From Flavobacterium aciduliphilum (GTDB lineage: Bacteria; Bacteroidota; Bacteroidia; Flavobacteriales; Flavobacteriaceae), in contig NZ_QLSZ01000004.1 of NCBI RefSeq assembly GCF_003268855.1, forward strand, positions 62,001 to 126,000: DNA of 64,000 nt. Reading direction: 5' to 3'. Under the pieces are notes generated by a model that made no database searches, was not told where the DNA came from, and was given only the letters and a program-made list of their open reading frames with translations. How positions within the stretch are numbered: position 1 is the first letter of the stretch; every line of letters starts with the position of its first letter. A program made the translations under genes and the position numbers. This document shows positions 17,899 through 24,692 of this stretch, piece after piece.

Positions 17899-19245
17899 AT
17901 GGAATTTGCAATTAAACTCGCTCAGTTTCTTTTGAGCTTATCAATCCTTATTATTCTTCACGAATTAGGGCACTTTATTCCCTCTAAACTTTTTAAAACT
18001 AAAGTTGAAAAGTTTTATTTATTTTTTGACATTAAGTTTTCTTTATTTAAAAAGAAAATTGGTGAAACGGAATATGGAATTGGATGGTTGCCTTTGGGAG
18101 GATATGTAAAAATAGCCGGAATGATTGACGAGAGCATGGACACCGAACAAATGAAAGGAGAACCCCAGCCATGGGAATTTCGTTCAAAACCTGCTTGGCA
18201 ACGCTTAATCATTATGCTTGGTGGCGTTATTGTAAACTTTATTCTTGCTTTTATCATATACATTGGTATTTCTTATGTTTTTGGAGATTATTACATTGAA
18301 AACAAAGACGTTAAAGATGGTATTGAGGTAAATAATATCGAACTTGAAAAAGCAGGACTTAAAACAGGTGATAAATTAATTTCAATTGATGATAAAAAAA
18401 TAACAACGTTTGTTCCAGCGATTAATATGGATATCCTTACATCCAAAAAAGTTGTGGTTGACAGAAATGGAGAACCAAAAACCATTTTTCTTCCTAACAA
18501 TTTTATTGGAAAATTTATCGATGCGGATAAAAAAAGTTTGATTTCGTTACGAATGCCATTTGTAATTGGCGGTTTTGCTAGTGATTCACCAAATAAAAAT
18601 AATCTTAAAACAAAAGATATTGTCTTGTCTTTAAACGGTCAAAAAATAAAATATTTTGATGAAGCTTCTTCTATCTTAGAAACAAATAAAAGCAAAACAA
18701 TTCCAGCAATTGTACTCCGAAATGACAAAGAAACGCCTGTTCAAGTAACAGTTACTAATAAAGGGAAACTTGGTGTTATTGCTGGAGCCTTGAAAGAAGA
18801 TAATTTAGAAAAACTAGGATATTATAAATTCAGCAAAGTTCATTATGGCTTTTTTGAGGCTGTTCCTATTGGTTTAGATAAAGGCGTGACTCAATTAGGA
18901 AATTATTGGAAACAACTGAAACTTATTTTCAATCCGAGTACAGGAGCATATAAAGGAGTGGGAGGATTTGGAGCAATCTTTAATGTGTTTCCAGCTTCTT
19001 GGAGTTGGTTTGATTTTTGGAACATCACTGCACTTCTTTCGATCATGTTGGGTGTTATGAATTTATTACCTATTCCAGCGCTTGATGGAGGACATGTGTT
19101 GTTTTTAATCTATGAAATGATTTCGGGTAAAAAACCTAGCGATAAATTTTTAGAAAAAGCACAAACAATTGGTATTGTTTTACTTATCTCTTTGTTACTC
19201 TTTGCAAATGGAAATGACATTTATAAAGCATTATTTGGAAAATAA
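17899..19245 (+). CDS. rseP: RIP metalloprotease RseP (site-2 protease)
   Basis: The 448-residue membrane protease carries HELGH at residues 21-25 in the first membrane helix and the second catalytic motif in NLLPIPALDGGHV near the C-terminus. Two PDZ-like segments lie between (about residues 130-290, for example KAGLKTGDKLISIDD), as in RseP rather than the short S2P enzymes. It cuts membrane-bound anti-sigma factors and signal-peptide remnants inside the membrane. The gene appears single, transcribed toward the tRNA-Asn gene. Confidence 0.95.
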   Translation: MEFAIKLAQFLLSLSILIILHELGHFIPSKLFKTKVEKFYLFFDIKFSLFKKKIGETEYGIGWLPLGGYVKIAGMIDESMDTEQMKGEPQPWEFRSKPAWQRLIIMLGGVIVNFILAFIIYIGISYVFGDYYIENKDVKDGIEVNNIELEKAGLKTGDKLISIDDKKITTFVPAINMDILTSKKVVVDRNGEPKTIFLPNNFIGKFIDADKKSLISLRMPFVIGGFASDSPNKNNLKTKDIVLSLNGQKIKYFDEASSILETNKSKTIPAIVLRNDKETPVQVTVTNKGKLGVIAGALKEDNLEKLGYYKFSKVHYGFFEAVPIGLDKGVTQLGNYWKQLKLIFNPSTGAYKGVGGFGAIFNVFPASWSWFDFWNITALLSIMLGVMNLLPIPALDGGHVLFLIYEMISGKKPSDKFLEKAQTIGIVLLISLLLFANGNDIYKALFGK

Positions 19246-19273
19246 TTTTTTTAAAAAAATTCATTAATTTTAT

Positions 19274-19303
19274 TTGCATAAATTAAAAAACGCCTTATAT
19301 TTG
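19274..19303 (+). promoter_or_regulatory. Promoter of the tRNA-Asn gene
   Basis: TTG (19274-19276), 19 bases, TATATTTG (19296-19303): a full match to the flavobacterial consensus, about 70 bases before the mature tRNA. The bases after it (CAACCGCTAAG) look like the usual leader of flavobacterial tRNA transcripts. Confidence 0.8.
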
Positions 19304-19373
19304 CAACCGCTAAGCCGATAAATTAAACCATAGCAAATAAAAAGTTCTTAAAACTAATATACAATATACAGTT

Positions 19374-19447
19374 TCCTCCTTAGCTCAGTTGGTTAGAGCA
19401 TCTGACTGTTAATCAGAGGGTCCTTGGTTCGAGCCCAAGAGGGGGAG
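19374..19447 (+). tRNA. tRNA-Asn (anticodon GTT)
   Basis: The 74-base gene folds as a standard cloverleaf. The acceptor stem pairs TCCTCCT (19374-19380) with AGGGGGA (19440-19446) with one G-U pair, the discriminator base is G, and CCA is not encoded. The anticodon stem TCTGA/TCAGA encloses loop CTGTTAA with anticodon GTT, and the T arm is CTTGG-TTCGAGC-CCAAG. Its 3' end is the attachment-like site of the cassette array that follows. Confidence 0.97.
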
Positions 19448-19453
19448 CAAATG

Positions 19454-19481
19454 AAAACCCGATACGAAAGTGTCGGGTTTT
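19454..19481 (+). terminator. Terminator after tRNA-Asn
   Basis: AAAACCCGATA and TGTCGGGTTTT form an 11-bp stem with one G-T pair and loop CGAAAG, starting seven bases past the tRNA 3' end and followed by T-rich DNA. Similar CCCGA stems follow the second and third boundary repeats. Confidence 0.8.
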
Positions 19482-19512
19482 CTGTTTTTATTTGTAAAGA
19501 AAAATCCATTTT

Positions 19513-19552
19513 TTTACAGACCAAAGTTGCTTTGATAAAAAAACCGCGTTTT
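19513..19552 (+). repeat. Left-arm repeat, copy 1
   Basis: A 40-base block beginning TTTACAGACCAAAGTTGCTT matches 21658-21697 at 38 of 40 positions. In both places it follows a junction terminator by some 30-45 bases, so it marks the left side of cassettes 1 and 2. It is absent from cassettes 3 and 4. It includes a near-palindrome, GATAA to TTATC, around CCGCG. Confidence 0.7.
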
Positions 19553-19581
19553 CTTATCATATCAAAAAATTCTCTTTTTAT

Positions 19582-19680
19582 TATACCCTTTGTGGTATAT
19601 TATCTCTTGGAAAAATAAATTTACACCTTAAAGGGTATAAATTAAAAATATATCCTTATTTTTATACCCGAAAAGGTGCA
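19582..19680 (+). promoter_or_regulatory. Three spaced palindromic operators upstream of hipB
   Basis: Three 18-bp imperfect palindromes share a TATACC/GGTATA pattern: TATACCCTTTGTGGTATA (19582-19599), TACACCTTAAAGGGTATA (19622-19639) and TATACCCGAAAAGGTGCA (19663-19680). Their centres are 40 and 41 bases apart, about four helical turns, so bound repressor dimers would face the same side of the DNA. The length and half-site spacing resemble the E. coli hipBA operators. The last one ends five bases before the hipB ATG. Confidence 0.75.
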
Positions 19681-19684
19681 TATT

Positions 19685-19900
19685 ATGGAATTAAGTAAGT
19701 TTGTAAAACAAAAAAGAACCTCCGCTAAATTAACTCAACCTGAATTGGCAGAGAAAGCAGGTGTAGGTCTTCGATTCCTAAGAGAATTGGAACAAGGTAA
19801 AGAATCACTGCGATTAGACAAAGTAAATCAGGTGTTAAAATTATTTGGATATAAGGTAGGAGCTGTTCAACTAATAGTAGAGGAAGATGAGAAAGGCTGA
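19685..19900 (+). CDS. hipB: HipB-like antitoxin and autorepressor (XRE-type HTH)
   Basis: The 71-residue protein, from the ATG at 19685, is one helix-turn-helix domain (LTQPELAEKAGVGLRFLREL) with a short C-terminal tail (QLIVEEDEKG). A GTG nine bases upstream lies inside the third operator and is less likely. It should repress its own operon through the three upstream palindromes. In HipBST systems HipB is mainly the DNA-binding partner, and the small HipS protein is the antitoxin. The gene overlaps the next by 14 bases. Confidence 0.88.
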   Translation: MELSKFVKQKRTSAKLTQPELAEKAGVGLRFLRELEQGKESLRLDKVNQVLKLFGYKVGAVQLIVEEDEKG

Positions 19901-20216
19901 AATAAAAATATATGATACAACTGCGGGGTGGTTGGTAGAAGATGAAAATGGATATCATTTTAACTATGATAGTTCTTATTTGAAATCTTCAAATCCTGAC
20001 CCTATTAGTTTGACCCTGCCACTAAAAGAACAACCTTATACGAGTAAAATCTTGTTCCCTTTTTTTGATGGTCTTATACCCGAAGGATGGTTGCTAGATA
20101 TTGCTCAAAACAATTGGAAACTAAACCCACGAGATAGAATGGGTCTTTTAATGGCTTGTTGTAAAGATTGTATAGGAGCCGTTAGTGTCCATCCATTAAA
20201 TAATGAAGAACTATGA
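19887..20216 (+). CDS. hipS: HipS-like protein (HipA N-terminal domain)
   Basis: The 109-residue protein matches the N-terminal subdomain of HipA alone: MRKAEIKIYDTTAGWLVED, then ISLTLPLKEQPY and the FPFFDGLIPEGWLLD segment typical of the HipA N-terminal family. It ends before the kinase domain, which is a separate gene overlapping by four bases (ATGA). In the tripartite HipBST system of enteropathogenic E. coli the equivalent protein neutralises the kinase. Gene order, sizes and overlaps match that system, so I assign an antitoxin role by analogy. Confidence 0.85.
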   Translation: MRKAEIKIYDTTAGWLVEDENGYHFNYDSSYLKSSNPDPISLTLPLKEQPYTSKILFPFFDGLIPEGWLLDIAQNNWKLNPRDRMGLLMACCKDCIGAVSVHPLNNEEL

Positions 20217-21151
20217 AAAAATGTCTCTATTGTTACGAAACATTATCTGAAAAAGAAGTAGATTTTCATCCTTCTTGTTGTAAAAAAATATTTGGACAAT
20301 CTACTCCTCCTGAATTACCTTATACAGAAAACCAAATGGAAGAATTGGCTTTACAAGTGGTGAAAAGTCAAACTACTTTAACGGGAGTTCAAGCAAAATT
20401 ATCTTTGGAATTAACCCCAAGTGAAAAGGGAGAAGCCAAACGATTTACAATAGTTGGTCTGTGGGGAGATTATATATTAAAACCACCGACTAAGAATTTT
20501 AATCAATTACCGGAGGTGGAAGACCTAACAATGCACTTGGGAGCCATAGCAAAAATAAAAATGGTACCCCATAGTTTGATACGATTACAATCAGGAAATC
20601 TTGCCTACATCACCAAGAGAATTGACCGCATAAAAGGACAAAAACTTTTAATGGAGGATATGTGTCAATTGACAGAAAGAATGACAGAAAACAAGTATCA
20701 CGGGTCTTATGAACAGATTGCTAAAGTTCTTTTGAAACATTCCACTAATCCGGGGTTGGATTTGGTAAATTTCTTTGAGCAAGTGTTGTTTTCATTCTTA
20801 ACGGGGAATGCTGATATGCACTTAAAAAACTTCTCTATAATCAAAACAAATGAGCAAGGTTACATTCTATCTCCCGCTTATGATATGGTGGCAACCGCAA
20901 TCGTTAATCCTGCCGATGATGAAGATTTGGCTCTAACTCTAAATGCTAAGAAGAAAAAAATTAGCAGAAAAGATTTCACAACGGTATTCAATTCATTTAA
21001 GTTAGACAACAAACAACAGGAAAATATTTTTAATAAAATGGAGAAGGCTAAGGATAAATGGTTTCGTTGTATTGATGATAGTTTTATGAGTGATGAGTTT
21101 AAGGTTGCCTATAAAGAATTGCTTAAAAATAGATTTGAAAGAATTGCTTAG
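20213..21151 (+). CDS. hipT: HipT-like serine/threonine kinase toxin
   Basis: The 312-residue kinase lacks the HipA N-terminal subdomain, as HipT does. The ATP-binding loop is in SQTTLTGVQAKLSL (Gly58, Lys62). The catalytic Asp201 lies in GNADMHLKN and the metal-binding Asp224 in LSPAYDMVA. An N-terminal cluster (Cys4, Cys7, Cys22, Cys23, His19) suggests a small zinc-binding module. HipA family toxins phosphorylate aminoacyl-tRNA synthetases; HipT of E. coli targets TrpS, and whether this one does is unknown. Ser52, Thr54, Thr55 and Thr57 in the loop are candidate autophosphorylation sites. Confidence 0.88.
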   Translation: MKKCLYCYETLSEKEVDFHPSCCKKIFGQSTPPELPYTENQMEELALQVVKSQTTLTGVQAKLSLELTPSEKGEAKRFTIVGLWGDYILKPPTKNFNQLPEVEDLTMHLGAIAKIKMVPHSLIRLQSGNLAYITKRIDRIKGQKLLMEDMCQLTERMTENKYHGSYEQIAKVLLKHSTNPGLDLVNFFEQVLFSFLTGNADMHLKNFSIIKTNEQGYILSPAYDMVATAIVNPADDEDLALTLNAKKKKISRKDFTTVFNSFKLDNKQQENIFNKMEKAKDKWFRCIDDSFMSDEFKVAYKELLKNRFERIA

Positions 21152-21162
21152 CTTCCAACTAA

Positions 21163-21210
21163 GCACCAAATTATAACAAACACACAGCGCCAAAGTATAA
21201 TAAATGCACA
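21163..21210 (+). repeat. Two 24-base tandem repeats after hipT, vestigial copy of the fic leader
   Basis: Units at 21163-21186 and 21187-21210 share the pattern GC-CAAA-TATAA-AAA-CACA with the three units in front of fic. The last unit ends AAATGCACA followed by ATATC, where the fic leader has AAATGCACA followed by the start ATGGC. It looks like a leftover leader from which the gene has been lost. Confidence 0.65.
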
Positions 21211-21537
21211 ATATCTAATTTATACAAGCCAATTAATTAAAAAATACTGAATAAATCAGCTTATAATTTGAATAACCTACTAAACCAAGTATTAAAGATT
21301 TTATAAAGTATGTATGCTTAATATTATATTGATTTTACTATTCAAGAAGTATTGTATATTATTAAATGTTAATTAAAAGAAGAATTAAAATTAATAACTA
21401 ATGCTAGAAAGTAATTTTTATAAAAAATAAGGTCATTTTTTTTGAAGTAAATAGTTAATGTGAAAATATAACTTTATTATAACAATCTTTTTTAGTACAA
21501 GTTATCTGTTTATATTCCTGATAGTTAAGTAAATTGC

Positions 21538-21576
21538 CATCGCATCAAAATTGTAACTTTCTCCAATAGGGGGAGC
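21538..21576 (+). repeat. Cassette boundary repeat R1
   Basis: A 39-base element beginning CATCGCATCAAAATTGTAAC and ending in AATAGGGGGAGC. Ten or more of its last bases match the tRNA-Asn 3' end. It separates cassette 1 (hipBST) from cassette 2 (fic). Confidence 0.8.
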
Positions 21577-21585
21577 TACTAAAAG

Positions 21586-21615
21586 AAAAGACTTCACAGA
21601 CATGTGAGGTCTTTT
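21586..21615 (+). terminator. Junction terminator after R1
   Basis: AGACTTCAC (21589-21597) pairs with GTGAGGTCT (21604-21612) with one G-T pair and a 6-base loop, flanked by an A run and a T run. The same stem type recurs after R4. Confidence 0.8.
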
Positions 21616-21657
21616 TTGTTTAATGGGTCAAACATTTGTAAAACTTTTTCCATTTTC

Positions 21658-21697
21658 TTTACAGACCAGAGTTGCTTTGATAAAAAAATCGCGTTTT
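21658..21697 (+). repeat. Left-arm repeat, copy 2
   Basis: A 40-base block that differs from 19513-19552 at two positions. It lies about 45 bases after the junction terminator of cassette 2. Confidence 0.7.
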
Positions 21698-21746
21698 TTA
21701 TACAAATACAAAATATTTCTTTCCAATCATTTACGATTTAATTATT

Positions 21747-21825
21747 TATATTTGCATCAAATTATAATAAACACACAGCATCAAATTATAATAAACACAC
21801 AACACTTAAATATAACAAATGCACA
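21747..21825 (+). promoter_or_regulatory. -7 element and three 24-base tandem repeats in the fic leader
   Basis: TATATTTG (21747-21754) fits the -7 consensus; no well-spaced TTG is seen. Three 24-base units follow at 21754-21777, 21778-21801 and 21802-21825. The first two are identical and the third has diverged. The last unit ends on the base before the fic ATG, so the repeats form the mRNA leader. They could bind the winged-helix part of the Fic protein for autoregulation, which is inference. Confidence 0.65.
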
Positions 21826-23376
21826 ATGGCAACACCAGCAGAAAAACTTGCAGAAGCACTAAAAGTTCTCCAAACAATTCAGGACAAGGGCATTGTTGCT
21901 ATTAAATCAGATGATTTAAGTAGAACTAATAAAGACCGACTCATCACTAATGGTTTTATAAGAGAGGTTGTAAGAGGGTGGTATATAGCTGTAAATCCCG
22001 AAGAAAAAAAAGGAAATAGCACTTCTTGGTTCACTTCTTATTGGGGCTTCTGCTCAAGATTTTTAGAAGATAGGTATGGTGATGAATATTGTATATCAGC
22101 AGAACAATCGTTGCTGTTACATTCAGGAAATGAAGTGGTTCCAAACCAAATGATAATTAGGTCAGTTAAGGGAACTAACAATCTTACTCAATTATTATTT
22201 AACACTTCTTTATTCAGTATGAAATCCCCTCTATCTGAATTGGAAAGTGTAGAAATTAAAAATGGATTAAGAATTCTAAACTTACCTTCATCTATTATTT
22301 ATAGCTCTCCTTCAATATTTGTTAGTAATCCAATAGATGTAAGAACAGCATTAAGTATGATAAATGATGCTTCTGAAATATTAAGTTTATTATTGGATAA
22401 AGGACATAGTTTGAAAGCAGGAAGAATAGTAGGTGCTTTTAGAAATATTGGCAATTCTAAAATAGCGGATGAGATTTTGAAAACTATGAAATCGGCAGGT
22501 TATGATGTGAGAGAGATAGACCCTTTTGAACAAAAAACACCAATTTCATTGTCTTTAAGAGAACGTTCACCCTATTGTAATAGAATTCGTTTAATGTGGT
22601 TTGAAATGCGTGATGCCATAATAAAAGTTTTTCCAAAACCAATAAACCCTCAATTTTCAGATAAAACTTCTTTCCTTAAAAACATTGATGACATATACGT
22701 TACTGATGCGTACCACTCATTATCTATTGAAAAATACAAAGTTACTCCGGAATTGATAGAGAGAGTTATGAGTGGGAAATGGAATTTAGAAGACAATGAA
22801 GAAGACAAAAAACATAGAGATGCTATGGCGGCAAGAGGTTATTGGCTGGCTTTTAATAGTGTTAAAAAGAGTATAGAAAAGATAATAGATGGAGGGGATT
22901 TAGGTAAAATCCTTTCAGAAGACCATAGTGATTGGTTTAGAGAATTATTTTCTCCAAGTGTTACATCAGGAATACTAAAGCCTTCAGATTTAGCAGGGTA
23001 TAGAAGACATCAAGTGTATATTGGACAATCCCAACACGTCCCTGTAAATGTTGATGCTGTAAGGGATGTAATGCCAATTTTATTTGAGTTGATAGCAGAA
23101 GAACCCGAAGCATCAGTTAGAGCAGTTTTAGGGCACTTTATATTTGTTTATATTCATCCCTATATGGATGGGAATGGAAGGATGGGAAGATTTTTAATGA
23201 ATGCAATATTGGCTTCAGGAGGGTATAAATGGATGGTAATCCCCGTACAAAAAAGAGATGAATATATGAGTGCCCTTGAATTAGCAAGTGTTCAACAAAA
23301 TATTGAACCATTTGCAAAATTTATTGGAGATTTGGTTAAATCAACTATGGATGGTAATCCCATTGCAGAGTTATAA
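21826..23376 (+). CDS. Fic AMP-transferase with AbiEi-like N-terminal domain
   Basis: The 516-residue protein is a fusion. Residues 1-230 resemble the AbiEi antitoxin: a winged-helix start (DKGIVAIKSDDLSR, FIREVVRGWYI), then an AbiEi-type alpha/beta part. The Fic core carries the full active-site motif HPYMDGNGRMGR from His444. Ahead of it, SLSIEK (298-303) stands where class II Fic proteins have the inhibitory motif (S/T)xxxE(G/N). The inhibitory Glu302 is kept but Lys replaces Gly/Asn. The likely reaction is AMP transfer to a protein hydroxyl; the target is unknown. It is the only protein gene of cassette 2. Confidence 0.85.
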   Translation: MATPAEKLAEALKVLQTIQDKGIVAIKSDDLSRTNKDRLITNGFIREVVRGWYIAVNPEEKKGNSTSWFTSYWGFCSRFLEDRYGDEYCISAEQSLLLHSGNEVVPNQMIIRSVKGTNNLTQLLFNTSLFSMKSPLSELESVEIKNGLRILNLPSSIIYSSPSIFVSNPIDVRTALSMINDASEILSLLLDKGHSLKAGRIVGAFRNIGNSKIADEILKTMKSAGYDVREIDPFEQKTPISLSLRERSPYCNRIRLMWFEMRDAIIKVFPKPINPQFSDKTSFLKNIDDIYVTDAYHSLSIEKYKVTPELIERVMSGKWNLEDNEEDKKHRDAMAARGYWLAFNSVKKSIEKIIDGGDLGKILSEDHSDWFRELFSPSVTSGILKPSDLAGYRRHQVYIGQSQHVPVNVDAVRDVMPILFELIAEEPEASVRAVLGHFIFVYIHPYMDGNGRMGRFLMNAILASGGYKWMVIPVQKRDEYMSALELASVQQNIEPFAKFIGDLVKSTMDGNPIAEL

Positions 23377-23436
23377 ATAAAATTAATATCACTACTTTAC
23401 TTTTTCAAATAATACTATATTTATTATAGTAATAGA

Positions 23437-23655
23437 TAATGATGGGTCGTAAAGACCGGCAAACCCCACCACGAGAAGAAGAGGATATGAAGTGGGGGAA
23501 TATGATATCTATTTTTATAAATCTACCTTGAACGTTGTTGGATATGGGTAGTCGGTAATTCCGTTAAAAACTCTGTAGGGCTGAGAAATCAGTTGAGCAA
23601 CCAGGTTCAACTTAATTGTTGAGCGAGAACATAAACTTTGTTCTCCCCAGCCCAA
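23437..23655 (+). ncRNA. Candidate structured non-coding RNA downstream of fic
   Basis: About 60 bases past the fic stop, GC content rises and successive hairpins appear. They are GGTC/GACC with loop GTAAA (23445-23457), CCCCAC/GTGGGG around a purine-rich loop (23464-23497), CTACC/GGTAG (23523-23551), CGG/CCG (23553-23563), CTGA-GAAA-TCAG (23581-23592), a 7-bp GTTCAAC/GTTGAGC (23605-23624), and a 7-bp GAGAACA/TGTTCTC (23625-23645). GGGCT (23578-23582) can close the last group with AGCCC (23649-23653). No reading frame runs through it. It does not look like RNase P, tmRNA, SRP or 6S RNA. I could not assign a family. Confidence 0.6.
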
Positions 23656-23768
23656 CAAAAAACAAGAAACTTTCCATTTTCTTAGCAGAAAATAGAAATG
23701 AAAAACTAATAAATAAATAATATTTATAAAATATATCCCTTTGATTTTAAGAGAATTGAATAAGCAAT

Positions 23769-23807
23769 CATCGCATTAAAATTATAACTTTCTCCAATAG
23801 GGGGAGC
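23769..23807 (+). repeat. Cassette boundary repeat R2
   Basis: A 39-base copy, CATCGCATTAAAATTATAAC and onward to GGGGGAGC. The match to R3 extends about 14 bases upstream (GAATTGAATAAGCAAT here). It ends cassette 2. Confidence 0.8.
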
Positions 23808-23812
23808 AAAAC

Positions 23813-23840
23813 AAAACCCGACACTTTCGTATCGGGTTTT
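23813..23840 (+). terminator. Junction terminator after R2
   Basis: AAAACCCGACA pairs with TATCGGGTTTT (near-perfect, loop CTTTCG), starting five bases past R2 and followed by a T run. It is of the same type as the terminator after the tRNA. Confidence 0.8.
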
Positions 23841-23878
23841 TTTATAAACAAAAATTTATGAAAATAAATAAATATTTA

Positions 23879-23908
23879 TTGATTATCAATAAAAAATAAT
23901 TATATTTG
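23879..23908 (+). promoter_or_regulatory. Promoter of cassette 3
   Basis: TTG (23879-23881), 19 bases, TATATTTG (23901-23908): a full consensus match, 25 bases before the DUF2975 ATG. The cassette therefore carries its own promoter. Confidence 0.75.
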
Positions 23909-23933
23909 ACGCGCTAATATATAATCATATACT

Positions 23934-24482
23934 ATGAAAACTACTACTGATTTTACATTCAAACTACTCAATGTCCTATCTTGGATTATATTTATAGGAC
24001 TTGCAATAGATACCGGTGGTTATATAACAAATACGATTTATATGCTGTTTTTTAATTCAAATGTTGCTTCAAGATTTTGGAGAAATTTAGATTTATCTGA
24101 TTTATATAATTATGATTTAGGGTTTTTTATATGTTTTACAGTTGTATTAATTATTGTCTCGCTTTTGAAGACCATTTTATTTTACCAAACGGTTTCTGTA
24201 TTTCATAAAAAGAAATTTAATCTTGCAAATCCATTCAACGAAACTATTAAAAATTTTATTTTCAAATTTGCTTTTATAGCATTTGCAATAGGCTTGTTTT
24301 CATATGCCGGAAAATCATTTTCTAATTGGCTAATAAGTCAAGGTCTTCAAATGCCTGCTCTTGAAAATGTAAAATTAGGAGGTGCTGATGTGTGGTTATT
24401 TATGGGAATCACGCTTTTAATATTTGCCAAAATATTCAAAAAGGGAATTGAATTGCAAACTGAAAACGAATTAACGGTATAA
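23934..24482 (+). CDS. DUF2975 membrane protein
   Basis: The 182-residue protein has four predicted membrane helices, near residues 12-35, 60-85, 105-125 and 140-170 (the last is DVWLFMGITLLIFAKIFKKG). The C-terminal pattern with GIELQTENELTV is typical of DUF2975. In many bacteria a DUF2975 gene is followed at once by a small YozG-type HTH gene, as here (three bases apart). The pair behaves like a regulator and its membrane partner, but the function is unknown. Confidence 0.82.
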   Translation: MKTTTDFTFKLLNVLSWIIFIGLAIDTGGYITNTIYMLFFNSNVASRFWRNLDLSDLYNYDLGFFICFTVVLIIVSLLKTILFYQTVSVFHKKKFNLANPFNETIKNFIFKFAFIAFAIGLFSYAGKSFSNWLISQGLQMPALENVKLGGADVWLFMGITLLIFAKIFKKGIELQTENELTV

Positions 24483-24485
24483 CCA

Positions 24486-24692
24486 ATGGCAATAATAGTG
24501 AACTTGGATGTAATGATGGCTAAAAGAAAAATTTCCCTTAATGAACTTTCAGAAAAAGTGGGATTAACTTTGGCTAATCTATCTATTCTTAAAACAGGAA
24601 AAGCCAAAGCAATAAGGTTTAGCACATTAGATTCCATTTGTAAGGCATTAGATTGTCAGCCAGCTGATATTTTAGAATTCATAAACAAATAA
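24486..24692 (+). CDS. YozG-like HTH transcriptional regulator
   Basis: The 68-residue Cro/CI-type protein opens with MAIIVNLDVMMAKRKISLNE and shows the typical second half SLDSIC-type core (FSTLDSICKALDCQPADIL). It follows the DUF2975 gene by three bases and its stop overlaps the next start (TAATG). It probably controls the cassette promoter. Confidence 0.88.
   Translation: MAIIVNLDVMMAKRKISLNELSEKVGLTLANLSILKTGKAKAIRFSTLDSICKALDCQPADILEFINK

Larger units (their letters stand above)
21152..21825 (+). other. Intergenic region between hipT and fic
   Basis: 674 bases without a convincing gene. In order it holds two 24-base direct repeats just after hipT, about 320 bases of very AT-rich DNA in which I see no structure (21211-21537), the first boundary repeat, a terminator, the second left-arm repeat, and the fic promoter element with its three 24-base repeats. 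Short reading frames over the left arm are not conserved as protein. Confidence 0.7.
23377..23933 (+). other. Intergenic region between fic and the DUF2975 gene
   Basis: 557 bases without a protein gene. It holds the structured RNA candidate, about 100 bases of AT-rich DNA with no visible feature (23660-23750), boundary repeat R2, a junction terminator and the promoter of the next cassette. Confidence 0.7.

Noticed and set aside
19685..21151. hipS and hipT as one hipA gene broken by a frameshift
   Set aside because: The four-base ATGA overlap, the sizes and the gene order match natural HipBST systems, so the split is most likely genuine.
21538..21576. Boundary repeats as remnants of whole tRNA genes
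   Set aside because: Only the last ten bases or so match tRNA-Asn; no anticodon or T arm can be found upstream.
21163..21825. 24-base repeats as a CRISPR array
   Set aside because: The units abut each other without spacers and number only two and three.
19424..21862. Two short reading frames over the left-arm repeats that share a peptide segment
   Set aside because: The two base differences both change the amino acid, one frame starts inside the tRNA, and the similarity is explained by the DNA repeat.
23437..23655. The structured RNA as RNase P, tmRNA, SRP or 6S RNA
   Set aside because: Signature sequences of these RNAs are not present and the region is too short for RNase P or tmRNA.
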